Positions 52,838-64,000 of a stretch of DNA of 64,000 nt are shown piece by piece; position 1 is the first letter of the stretch; each line of letters starts with the position of its first letter. A model generated the notes under the pieces. The model made no database searches. It was given only the letters and a program-made list of their open reading frames with translations, and was not told the origin of the DNA. The DNA is from Lathyrus oleraceus. Lineage: Eukaryota; Streptophyta; Magnoliopsida; Fabales; Fabaceae. Made by a program: the position numbers and the translations under genes. The stretch covers positions 538,409,769 through 538,473,768 of the forward strand of contig NC_066585.1 of assembly GCF_024323335.1 (NCBI RefSeq). The letters are read 5' to 3'.

Positions 52838-55093
52838 CACGAAATTTTAAGTTTTTCATCCCTAATTAACAAAGTTAAAGTACTATAAATTATTGATTCA
52901 TATTATATATAAATGGTTAATAAGTGAAATTACATAATAAAACCCAATTTTATTTGTATTCGTCATAGTCACGTTGTATTATGGTACATTATATGTAAAA
53001 AAAAAAATATTTTTCTTCACGATCACCAAATTTTAGGTTTCTTCATCACTAAGCAACAAAGTGAAAAAACTATAAATGAATGATTCATTTTATATATAAA
53101 GGTGTAACAAGTAAATTACATAATCAAGATCAATATTACTTGTATTCGGCATATTCACATTGTATTGTGGTATATTATACGTAAATAAATTTAATAATTT
53201 TCTTCTCCATCACCAAATTTTAGGTTTCTTCATCACCAGGTAACAAAATTAAAGGACTATAAATTAATGATTCATATTATATATAAATGGTTAATAAGTG
53301 AAATTACGTAATAAGCTCAATATTATTTGTATTCATCATATTCACATTGTATTATGGTATATTATATGTAAAAAACTAATTAATATTTTTTCTCCATCAC
53401 CAAATTTAAGATTTCTTCATCACTAAGCAACAAAGTTAAAAAAAACTATAAATGAATGATTCATATTAGATATAAATGGGTAACAAGTGAATTTACATAA
53501 TCAAGATCAACATTATTTGTATACAGCATACTCACATTGTATTATGGTATATTATGTGTAAATAAATTCAATAATTTTCTTCTCCATCACCAAATTTTGG
53601 GTTTCTTCGTCACTAAGTAACAAAGTTGAAGGACTATAAATTAATGATTCACATTATATATAAATGGTTAATAAGTGAAATTACATAATAAAACTCAATA
53701 TTATTTGTATTCGCCATATTCACATTGAATTATGGTATATTATATGTATAAAAAAACTCAATATTTTTCTTCGCCATCACCAAATTTTAGGTTTCTTCAT
53801 CACTAAGAAACAAAGTTAAAAAACTATAAATGGATGATTCGTATTATATATAAATGGGTAACAACTGAAACTACATAATCAAGATCAATATTATTTGTAT
53901 TCGGCATATTCACATTGTATTATGGTATAATATACGTAAATAAATTGAATAATTTTCTTCTCCATCACCAAATTTTATGTTTCTTCATCACCAAGTAACT
54001 AATTTAAAGGATTATAAATTAATGATTCATATTATATATAAACGGTTAATAAGTGAAATTACGCAATAAAGCTCAATATTATTTGTATTCATCTTATTCA
54101 CATTGTATTATGGTATATTATATGTAAAAAAAATTAATATTTTTTTCTCCATTACCAAATTTTAGGTTTCTTCATCACTAAGCAACAAAGTGAAAAAAAC
54201 TATAAATGAATGATTCATATTATATATAAATGGGTAACAAGTGAATTTACATAATCAAGATCAACATTATTTGTATACGGCATATTCACATTGTATTATG
54301 GTATATTATGTGTAAATAAATTCAATAATTTTCTTCTCCATCACCAAATTTTGGGTTTCTTCTTCACTAAGTAACAAAGTTGAAGGACTATAAATTAATG
54401 ATTCACATTATATATAAATGGTTAATAAGTGAAATTACATAATAAAACTCAATATTATTTGTATTCGCCATATTCACATTGAATTATGGTATATTATATG
54501 TATAAAAAAACTCAATATTTTTCTTCTCCATCACCAAATTTTAGGTTTCTTCATCACTAAGAAACAAAGTTAAAAAACTATAAATGAATGATTCGTATTA
54601 TATATAAATGGGTAACAACTGAAACTACATAATTAAGATCAATATTATTTGTATTCGGCATATTCACATTGTATTATGGTATATTATATATAAATAAATT
54701 CTATAATTTCTTCTCCATCGCCAAATTTTATGTTTCTTCATCACTAAGTAACAAATTTAAAGGATTATAAATTAATGATTCATATTATATATAAACGGTT
54801 AATAACTGAAATTACGCAATAAAGCTCAATTATAATTGTATTTGTCATATTCACACTGTATTATGGTATATTATATGTAAAAAATATTAATATTTTCTTC
54901 TCCATCACCAAATTTTAGGTTTCTTCATCACTAAGAAACAAAGTGAAATAAATATAAATGAATGATTCATATTATATATAAATTGGTAAAAACTTAAATT
55001 ACATAATCAAGATCAATATTATTTGTATTTGGCATATTCACATTGTATTATGGTATATAATATGTAAATAAATTCAATAATTTTCTTCTCCAT
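52838..55093. repeat. HOR block 19, 12 monomers (2256 bp)
   Basis: Composition is as block 18. J has TATACAGCATACTC, a unique single-base change, and G again has a five-T run. Confidence 0.85.
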
Positions 55094-57913
55094 CACGAAA
55101 TTTTAAGTTTTTTCATCCCTAATTAACAAAGTTAAAGTACTATAAATTATTGATTCATATTATATATAAATGGTTAATAAGTGAAATTACATAATAAAAC
55201 CCAATTTTATTTGTATTCGTCATAGTCACGTTGTATTATGGTACATTATATGTAAAAAAAAAAATATTTTTCTTCACGATCACCAAATTTTAGGTTTCTT
55301 CATCACTAAGCAACAAAGTGAAAAAACTATAAATGAATGATTCATTTTATATATAAAGGTGTAACAAGTAAAATTACATAATCAAGATCAATATTACTTG
55401 TATTCGGCATATTCACATTGTATTGTGGTATATTATACGTAAATAAATTTAATAATTTTCTTCTCCATCACCAAATTTTAGGTTTCTTCATCACCAGGTA
55501 ACAAAATTAAAGGACTATAAATTAATGATTCATATTATATATAAATGGTTAATAAGTGAAATTACGTAATAAAGCTCAATATTATTTGTATTCATCATAT
55601 TCACATTGTATTATGGTATATTATATGTAAAAAACTAATTTAATATTTTTTCTCCATCACCAAATTTAAGATTTCTTCATCACTAAGCAACAAAGTGAAA
55701 AAAACTATAAATGAATGATTCATATTAGATATAAATGGGTAACAAGTGAATTTACATAATCAAGATCAACATTATTTGTATACGGCATACTCACATTGTA
55801 TTATGGTATATTATGTGTAAATAAATTCAATAATTTTCTTCTCCATCACCAAATTTTGGGTTTCTTCGTCACTAAGTAACAAAGTTGAAGGACTATAAAT
55901 TAATGATTCACATTATATATAAATGGTTAATAAGTGAAATTACATAATAAAACTCAATATTATTTGTATTCGCCATATTCACATTGAATTATGGTATATT
56001 ATATGTATAAAAAAACTCAATATTTTTCTTCGCCATCACCAAATTTTAGGTTTCTTCATCACTAAGAAACAAAGTTAAAAAACTATAAATGGATGATTCG
56101 TATTATATATAAATGGGTAACAACTGAAACTACATAATCAAGATCAATATTATTTGTATTCGGCATATTCACATTGTATTATGGTATAATATACGTAAAT
56201 AAATTGAATAATTTTCTTCTCCATCACCAAATTTTATGTTTCTTCATCACCAAGTAACTAATTTAAAGGATTATAAATTAATGATTCATATTATATATAA
56301 ACGGTTAATAAGTGAAATTACGCAATAAAGCTCAATATTATTTGTATTCATCTTATTCACATTGTATTATGGTATATTATATGTAAAAAAAAATTAATAT
56401 TTTTTCTCCATTACCAAATTTTAGGTTTCTTCATCACTAAGCAACAAAGTGAAAAAAACTATAAATGAATGATTCATATTATATATAAATGGGTAACAAG
56501 TGAATTTACATAATCAAGATCAACATTATTTGTATACGGCATATTCACATTGTATTATGGTATATTATGTGTAAATAAATTCAATAATTTTCTTCTCCAT
56601 CACCAAATTTTGGGTTTCTTCGTCACTAAGTAACAAAGTTGAAGGACTATAAATTAATGATTCACATTATATATAAATGGTTAATAAGTGAAATTACATA
56701 ATAAAACTCAATATTATTTGTATTCGCCATATTCACATTGAATTATGGTATATTATATGTATAAAAAAACTCAATATTTTTCTTCTCCATCACCAAATTT
56801 TAGGTTTCTTCATCACTAAGAAACAAAGTTAAAAAACTATAAATGAATGATTCGTATTATATATAAATGGGTAACAACTGAAACTACATAATTAAGATCA
56901 ATATTATTTGTATTCGGCATATTCACATTGTATTATGGTATATTATATATAATAAATTCTATAATTTCTTCTCCATCGCCAAATTTTATGTTTCTTCATC
57001 ACTAAGTAACAAATTTAAAGGATTATAAATTAATGATTCATATTATATATAAACGGTTAATAACTGAAATTACGCAATAAAGCTCAATTATAATTGTATT
57101 TGTCATATTCACACTGTATTATGGTATATTATATGTAAAAAATATTAATATTTTCTTCTCCATCACCAAATTTTAGGTTTTGTCATCACTAAGAAACAAA
57201 GTGAAATAAATATAAATGAATGATTCATATTATATATAAATTGGTAAAAACTTAAATTACATAATCAAGATCAATATTATTTGTATTTGGCATATTCACA
57301 TTGTATTATGGTATATAATATGTAAATAAATTCAATAATTTTCTTCTCCATCACCAAATTTTAGGTTTCTTCATCACTAAGAAACAAAGTTAAAAAACTA
57401 TAAATGAATGATTCGTATTATATATAAATGGGTAACAACTGAAACTACATAATTAAGATCAATATTATTTGTATTCGGCATATTCACATTGTATTATGGT
57501 ATATTATATATAAATAAATTCTATAATTTCTTCTCCATCGCCAAATTTTATGTTTCTTCATCACTAAGTAACAAATTTAAAGGATTATAAATTAATGATT
57601 CATATTATATATAAACGGTTAATAACTGAAATTACGCAATAAAGCTCAATTATAATTGTATTTGTCATATTCACACTGTATTATGGTATATTATATGTAA
57701 AAAATATTAATATTTTCTTCTCCATCACCAAATTTTAGGTTTCTTCATCACTAAGAAACAAAGTGAAATAAATATAAATGAATGATTCATATTATATATA
57801 AATTGGTAAAAACTTAAATTACATAATCAAGATCAATATTATTTGTATTTGGCATATTCACATTGTATTATGGTATATAATATGTAAATAAATTCAATAA
57901 TTTTCTTCTCCAT
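55094..57913. repeat. HOR block 20, 15 monomers (2820 bp)
   Basis: Composition is GHIJK + OPQK + 2 x LMN. The second K has TTCTTCGTCAC. Confidence 0.85.
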
Positions 57914-60174
57914 CACGAAATTTTAAGTTTTTTCATCCCTAATTAACAAAGTTAAAGTACTATAAATTATTGATTCATATTATATATAAATGGTTAATAA
58001 GTGAAATTACATAATAAAACCCAATTTTATTTGTATTCGTCATAGTCACGTTGTATTATGGTACATTATATGTAAAAAAAAAAAATATTTTTCTTCACGA
58101 TCACCAAATTTTAGGTTTCTTCATCACTAAGCAACAAAGTGAAAAAACTATAAATGAATGATTCATTTTATATATAAAGGTGTAACAAGTAAAATTACAT
58201 AATCAAGATCAATATTACTTGTATTCGGCATATTCACATTGTATTGTGGTATATTATACGTAAATAAATTTAATAATTTTCTTCTCCATCACCAAATTTT
58301 AGGTTTCTTCATCACCAGGTAACAAAATTAAAGGACTATAAATTAATGATTCATATTATATATAAATGGTTAATAAGTGAAATTACGTAATAAAGCTCAA
58401 TATTATTTGTATTCATCATATTCACATTGTATTATGGTATATTATATGTAAAAAACTAATTTAATATTTTTTCTCCATCACCAAATTTAAGATTTCTTCA
58501 TCACTAAGCAACAAAGTGAAAAAAAACTATAAATGAATGATTCATATTAGATATAAATGGGTAACAAGTGAATTTACATAATCAAGATCAACATTATTTG
58601 TATACGGCATACTCACATTGTATTATGGTATATTATGTGTAAATAAATTCAATAATTTTCTTCTCCATCACCAAATTTTGGGTTTCTTCGTCACTAAGTA
58701 ACAAAGTTGAAGGACTATAAATTAATGATTCACATTATATATAAATGGTTAATAAGTGAAATTACATAATAAAACTCAATATTATTTGTATTCGCCATAT
58801 TCACATTGAATTATGGTATATTATATGTATAAAAAAACTCAATATTTTTCTTCGCCATCACCAAATTTTAGGTTTCTTCATCACTAAGAAACAAAGTTAA
58901 AAAACTATAAATGGATGATTCGTATTATATATAAATGGGTAACAACTGAAACTACATAATCAAGATCAATATTATTTGTATTCGGCATATTCACATTGTA
59001 TTATGGTATAATATACGTAAATAAATTGAATAATTTTCTTCTCCATCACCAAATTTTATGTTTCTTCATCACCAAGTAACTAATTTAAAGGATTATAAAT
59101 TAATGATTCATATTATATATAAACGGTTAATAAGTGAAATTACGCAATAAAGCTCAATATTATTTGTATTCATCTTATTCACATTGTATTATGGTATATT
59201 ATATGTAAAAAAAAATTAATATTTTTTCTCCATTACCAAATTTTAGGTTTCTTCATCACTAAGCAACAAAGTGAAAAAAACTATAAATGAATGATTCATA
59301 TTATATATAAATGGGTAACAAGTGAATTTACATAATCAAGATCAACATTATTTGTATACGGCATATTCACATTGTATTATGGTATATTATGTGTAAATAA
59401 ATTCAATAATTTTCTTCTCCATCACCAAATTTTGGGTTTCTTCTTCACTAAGTAACAAAGTTGAAGGACTATAAATTAATGATTCACATTATATATAAAT
59501 GGTTAATAAGTGAAATTACATAATAAAACTCAATATTATTTGTATTCGCCATATTCACATTGAATTATGGTATATTATATGTATAAAAAAACTCAATATT
59601 TTTCTTCTCCATCACCAAATTTTAGGTTTCTTCATCACTAAGAAACAAAGTTAAAAAACTATAAATGAATGATTCGTATTATATATAAATGGGTAACAAC
59701 TGAAACTACATAATTAAGATCAATATTATTTGTATTCGGCATATTCACATTGTATTATGGTATATTATATATAAATAAATTCTATAATTTCTTCTCCATC
59801 GCCAAATTTTATGTTTCTTCATCACTAAGTAACAAATTTAAAGGATTATAAATTAATGATTCATATTATATATAAACGGTTAATAACTGAAATTACGCAA
59901 TAAAGCTCAATTATAATTGTATTTGTCATATTCACACTGTATTATGGTATATTATATGTAAAAAATATTAATATTTTCTTCTCCATCACCAAATTTTAGG
60001 TTTTGTCATCACTAAGAAACAAAGTGAAATAAATATAAATGAATGATTCATATTATATATAAATTGGTAAAAACTTAAATTACATAATCAAGATCAATAT
60101 TATTTGTATTTGGCATATTCACATTGTATTATGGTATATAATATGTAAATAAATTCAATAATTTTCTTCTCCAT
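57914..60174. repeat. HOR block 21, 12 monomers (2261 bp)
   Basis: There is one LMN trimer. Its N reads GGTTTTGTCATC, the form normally followed by another L, yet here G follows directly. This suggests an LMN trimer was deleted after N. Confidence 0.84.
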
Positions 60175-62432
60175 CACGAAATTTTAAGTTTTTTCATCCC
60201 TAATTAACAAAGTTAAAGTACTATAAATTATTGATTCATATTATATATAAATGGTTAATAAGTGAAATTACATAATAAAACCCAATTTTATTTGTATTCG
60301 TCATAGTCACGTTGTATTATGGTACATTATATGTAAAAAAAAAATATTTTTCTTCACGATCACCAAATTTTAGGTTTCTTCATCACTAAGCAACAAAGTG
60401 AAAAAACTATAAATGAATGATTCATTTTATATATAAAGGTGTAACAAGTAAAATTACATAATCAAGATCAATATTACTTGTATTCGGCATATTCACATTG
60501 TATTGTGGTATATTATACGTAAATAAATTTAATAATTTTCTTCTCCATCACCAAATTTTAGGTTTCTTCATCACCAGGTAACAAAATTAAAGGACTATAA
60601 ATTAATGATTCATATTATATATAAATGGTTAATAAGTGAAATTACGTAATAAAGCTCAATATTATTTGTATTCATCATATTCACATTGTATTATGGTATA
60701 TTATATGTAAAAAACTAATTTAATATTTTTCTCCATCACCAAATTTAAGATTTCTTCATCACTAAGCAACAAAGTGAAAAAAAACTATAAATGAATGATT
60801 CATATTAGATATAAATGGGTAACAAGTGAATTTACATAATCAAGATCAACATTATTTGTATACGGCATACTCACATTGTATTATGGTATATTATGTGTAA
60901 ATAAATTCAATAATTTTCTTCTCCATCACCAAATTTTGGGTTTCTTCGTCACTAAGTAACAAAGTTGAAGGACTATAAATTAATGATTCACATTATATAT
61001 AAATGGTTAATAAGTGAAATTACATAATAAAACTCAATATTATTTGTATTCGCCATATTCACATTGAATTATGGTATATTATATGTATAAAAAAACTCAA
61101 TATTTTTCTTCGCCATCACCAAATTTTAGGTTTCTTCATCACTAAGAAACAAAGTTAAAAAACTATAAATGGATGATTCGTATTATATATAAATGGGTAA
61201 CAACTGAAACTACATAATCAAGATCAATATTATTTGTATTCGGCATATTCACATTGTATTATGGTATAATATACGTAAATAAATTGAATAATTTTCTTCT
61301 CCATCACCAAATTTTATGTTTCTTCATCACCAAGTAACTAATTTAAAGGATTATAAATTAATGATTCATATTATATATAAACGGTTAATAAGTGAAATTA
61401 CGCAATAAAGCTCAATATTATTTGTATTCATCTTATTCACATTGTATTATGGTATATTATATGTAAAAAAAAATTAATATTTTTTTCTCCATTACCAAAT
61501 TTTAGGTTTCTTCATCACTAAGCAACAAAGTGAAAAAAACTATAAATGAATGATTCATATTATATATAAATGGGTAACAAGTGAATTTACATAATCAAGA
61601 TCAACATTATTTGTATACGGCATATTCACATTGTATTATGGTATATTATGTGTAAATAAATTCAATAATTTTCTTCTCCATCACCAAATTTTGGGTTTCT
61701 TCGTCACTAAGTAACAAAGTTGAAGGACTATAAATTAATGATTCACATTATATATAAATGGTTAATAAGTGAAATTACATAATAAAACTCAATATTATTT
61801 GTATTCGCCATATTCACATTGAATTATGGTATATTATATGTATAAAAAACTCAATATTTTTCTTCTCCATCACCAAATTTTAGGTTTCTTCATCACTAAG
61901 AAACAAAGTTAAAAAACTATAAATGAATGATTCGTATTATATATAAATGGGTAACAACTGAAACTACATAATTAAGATCAATATTATTTGTATTCGGCAT
62001 ATTCACATTGTATTATGGTATATTATATATAAATAAATTCTATAATTTCTTCTCCATCGCCAAATTTTATGTTTCTTCATCACTAAGTAACAAATTTAAA
62101 GGATTATAAATTAATGATTCATATTATATATAAACGGTTAATAACTGAAATTACGCAATAAAGCTCAATTATAATTGTATTTGTCATATTCACACTGTAT
62201 TATGGTATATTATATGTAAAAAATATTAATATTTTCTTCTCCATCACCAAATTTTAGGTTTCTTCATCACTAAGAAACAAAGTGAAATAAATATAAATGA
62301 ATGATTCATATTATATATAAATTGGTAAAAACTTAAATTACATAATCAAGATCAATATTATTTGTATTTGGCATATTCACATTGTATTATGGTATATAAT
62401 ATGTAAATAAATTCAATAATTTTCTTCTCCAT
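60175..62432. repeat. HOR block 22, 12 monomers (2258 bp)
   Basis: Composition is GHIJK + OPQK + LMN with the normal final N (GGTTTCTTCATC). The second K has TTCTTCGTCAC. Confidence 0.85.
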
Positions 62433-64000
62433 CACGAAATTTTAAGTTTTTTCATCCCTAATTAACAAAGTTAAAGTACTATAAATTATTGATTCATATT
62501 ATATATAAATGGTTAATAAGTGAAATTACATAATAAAACCCAATTTTATTTGTATTCGTCATAGTCACGTTGTATTATGGTACATTATATGTAAAAAAAA
62601 AATATTTTTCTTCACGATCACCAAATTTTAGGTTTCTTCATCACTAAGCAACAAAGTGAAAAAACTATAAATGAATGATTCATTTTATATATAAAGGTGT
62701 AACAAGTAAAATTACATAATCAAGATCAATATTACTTGTATTCGGCATATTCACATTGTATTGTGGTATATTATACGTAAATAAATTTAATAATTTTCTT
62801 CTCCATCACCAAATTTTAGGTTTCTTCATCACCAGGTAACAAAATTAAAGGACTATAAATTAATGATTCATATTATATATAAATGGTTAATAAGTGAAAT
62901 TACGTAATAAAGCTCAATATTATTTGTATTCATCATATTCACATTGTATTATGGTATATTATATGTAAAAAACTAATTTAATATTTTTTCTCCATCACCA
63001 AATTTAAGATTTCTTCATCACTAAGCAACAAAGTGAAAAAAAACTATAAATGAATGATTCATATTAGATATAAATGGGTAACAAGTGAATTTACATAATC
63101 AAGATCAACATTATTTGTATACGGCATACTCACATTGTATTATGGTATATTATGTGTAAATAAATTCAATAATTTTCTTCTCCATCACCAAATTTTGGGT
63201 TTCTTCGTCACTAAGTAACAAAGTTGAAGGACTATAAATTAATGATTCACATTATATATAAATGGTTAATAAGTGAAATTACATAATAAAACTCAATATT
63301 ATTTGTATTCGCCATATTCACATTGAATTATGGTATATTATATGTATAAAAAAACTCAATATTTTTCTTCGCCATCATCAAATTTTAGGTTTCTTCATCA
63401 CTAAGAAACAAAGTTAAAAAACTATAAATGGATGATTCGTATTATATATAAATGGGTAACAACTGAAACTACATAATCAAGATCAATATTATTTGTATTC
63501 GGCATATTCACATTGTATTATGGTATAATATACGTAAATAAATTGAATAATTTTCTTCTCCATCACCAAATTTTATGTTTCTTCATCACCAAGTAACTAA
63601 TTTAAAGGATTATAAATTAATGATTCATATTATATATAAACGGTTAATAAGTGAAATTACGCAATAAAGCTCAATATTATTTGTATTCATCTTATTCACA
63701 TTGTATTATGGTATATTATATGTAAAAAAAAATTAATATTTTTTTCTCCATTACCAAATTTTAGGTTTCTTCATCACTAAGCAACAAAGTGAAAAAAACT
63801 ATAAATGAATGATTCATATTATATATAAATGGGTAACAAGTGAATTTACATAATCAAGATCAACATTATTTGTATACGGCATATTCACATTGTATTATGG
63901 TATATTATGTGTAAATAAATTCAATAATTTTCTTCTCCATCACCAAATTTTGGGTTTCTTCGTCACTAAGTAACAAAGTTGAAGGACTATAAATTAATGA
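62433..64000. repeat. HOR block 23, cut by the window end after about 8.3 monomers
   Basis: G H I J K O P Q and the start of K are present, so this block contains the OPQK cassette; its LMN number is not visible. O has a single change, CATCATCAAATT at about 63374. Confidence 0.84.

Larger units (their letters stand above)
3589..64000. repeat. A/T-rich satellite DNA array, monomer about 188 bp, with multi-level higher-order structure; runs off the right end
   Basis: About 320 head-to-tail monomers are present; successive CATATTCACA sites in the first 1.7 kb are 187-191 bp apart. Nearly every monomer contains CATCACCAAATTTT, GATTCATATTATATATAAA and CATTGTATTATGGTA. Two types alternate. Type A has TATAAATTAATGATTC and GGTTAATAA with AATAAARCTCAATATT; type B has TATAAATGAATGATTC and GGGTAACAA with AATCAAGATCAA. 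Diagnostic classes: G (CACGAAATTTTAAG, TCATAGTCACG), H (CACGATCACC, AAAGGTGTAAC), I (CACCAGGTAAC), J (AAATTTAAGATTTC, TTAGATATAAA), K (TTTTGGGTTTC, TTGAATTATGG), O (CTTCGCCATC, ATGGATGATTCG), P (CACCAAGTAAC, TTCATCTTATTC), Q (CATTACC, TATACGGCATATTC), L (AATGATTCG, AACTGAAACTAC), M (CATCGCC, AAACGGTTAATAACTG), N (GAAATAAATATAAATG, AAATTGGTAAAAAC). No gene, tRNA or transposon insertion was seen. The family was not identified; E180 of Medicago is a candidate by length only. Confidence 0.93.

Noticed and set aside
3589..64000. CRISPR array or prokaryotic repeat
   Set aside because: Repeats are contiguous monomers of about 188 bp without unique spacers, in a plant context.
3589..64000. CENP-B-box-like motif in the satellite
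   Set aside because: TTCG occurs in some monomers but the required downstream CGGG at the right spacing is absent. A centromeric role cannot be claimed from sequence.

Overview
The window looks like nuclear heterochromatin of a flowering plant, most likely a legume. Two things support this: a plant-type CACTA (En/Spm) transposon whose subterminal regions are packed with AGAGGGCGCTTT palindromes, and a very A/T-rich satellite array of about 60 kb. No bacterial, organellar or viral genes are visible. The species cannot be fixed from sequence alone. The monomer length of about 188 bp fits the 185-189 bp range I recall for the E180 satellite of Medicago and allies, but that rests on length only.

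Region 1 (1 to about 3576) is a CACTA element whose left end lies outside the window. In order it holds: a left subterminal array of 166-bp tandem units (1-662); a promoter/leader with a probable 312-bp 5'-UTR intron (818-1129); a 323-codon TNP2 transposase ORF that ends abruptly in the middle of the family (1132-2103); and a chimeric ORF (2133 onward). The chimera starts with a short En/Spm second-gene-like (Transposase_24/TNPA-like) segment and runs straight into a captured piece of a host Argonaute PIWI domain, with one host-type intron still in place (exons 2343-2469 and 2561-2634). A non-coding 3' part follows, then a right subterminal array of 53-bp hairpin units (3168-3432), irregular hairpins and a putative degenerate terminus near 3576. 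The element looks non-autonomous.

Region 2 (about 3589 to 64000) is one uninterrupted satellite array of roughly 320 head-to-tail monomers of about 188 bp. Monomers fall into two alternating types (A and B), giving a dimer of about 376 bp. They are further organised into higher-order repeats (HORs) that can be counted from a marker monomer (G, with CACGAAATTTTAAG). Marker-to-marker distances give blocks of 18, 18, 15, 11, 11, 11, 14, 11, 15, 11, 15, 35, 11, 11, 11, 15, 15, 12, 12, 15, 12 and 12 monomers, then a truncated block. All regular sizes follow one grammar: a core G-H-I-J-K, an optional four-monomer cassette O-P-Q-K, then one, two or three copies of a three-monomer cassette L-M-N. I saw no gene in the array.

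The points most worth a second look are the Argonaute fragment inside a transposon, the modular HOR grammar, the signs of conversion between paralogous monomer positions, and a 6.5-kb aberrant, indel-rich segment that may be an assembly artefact.
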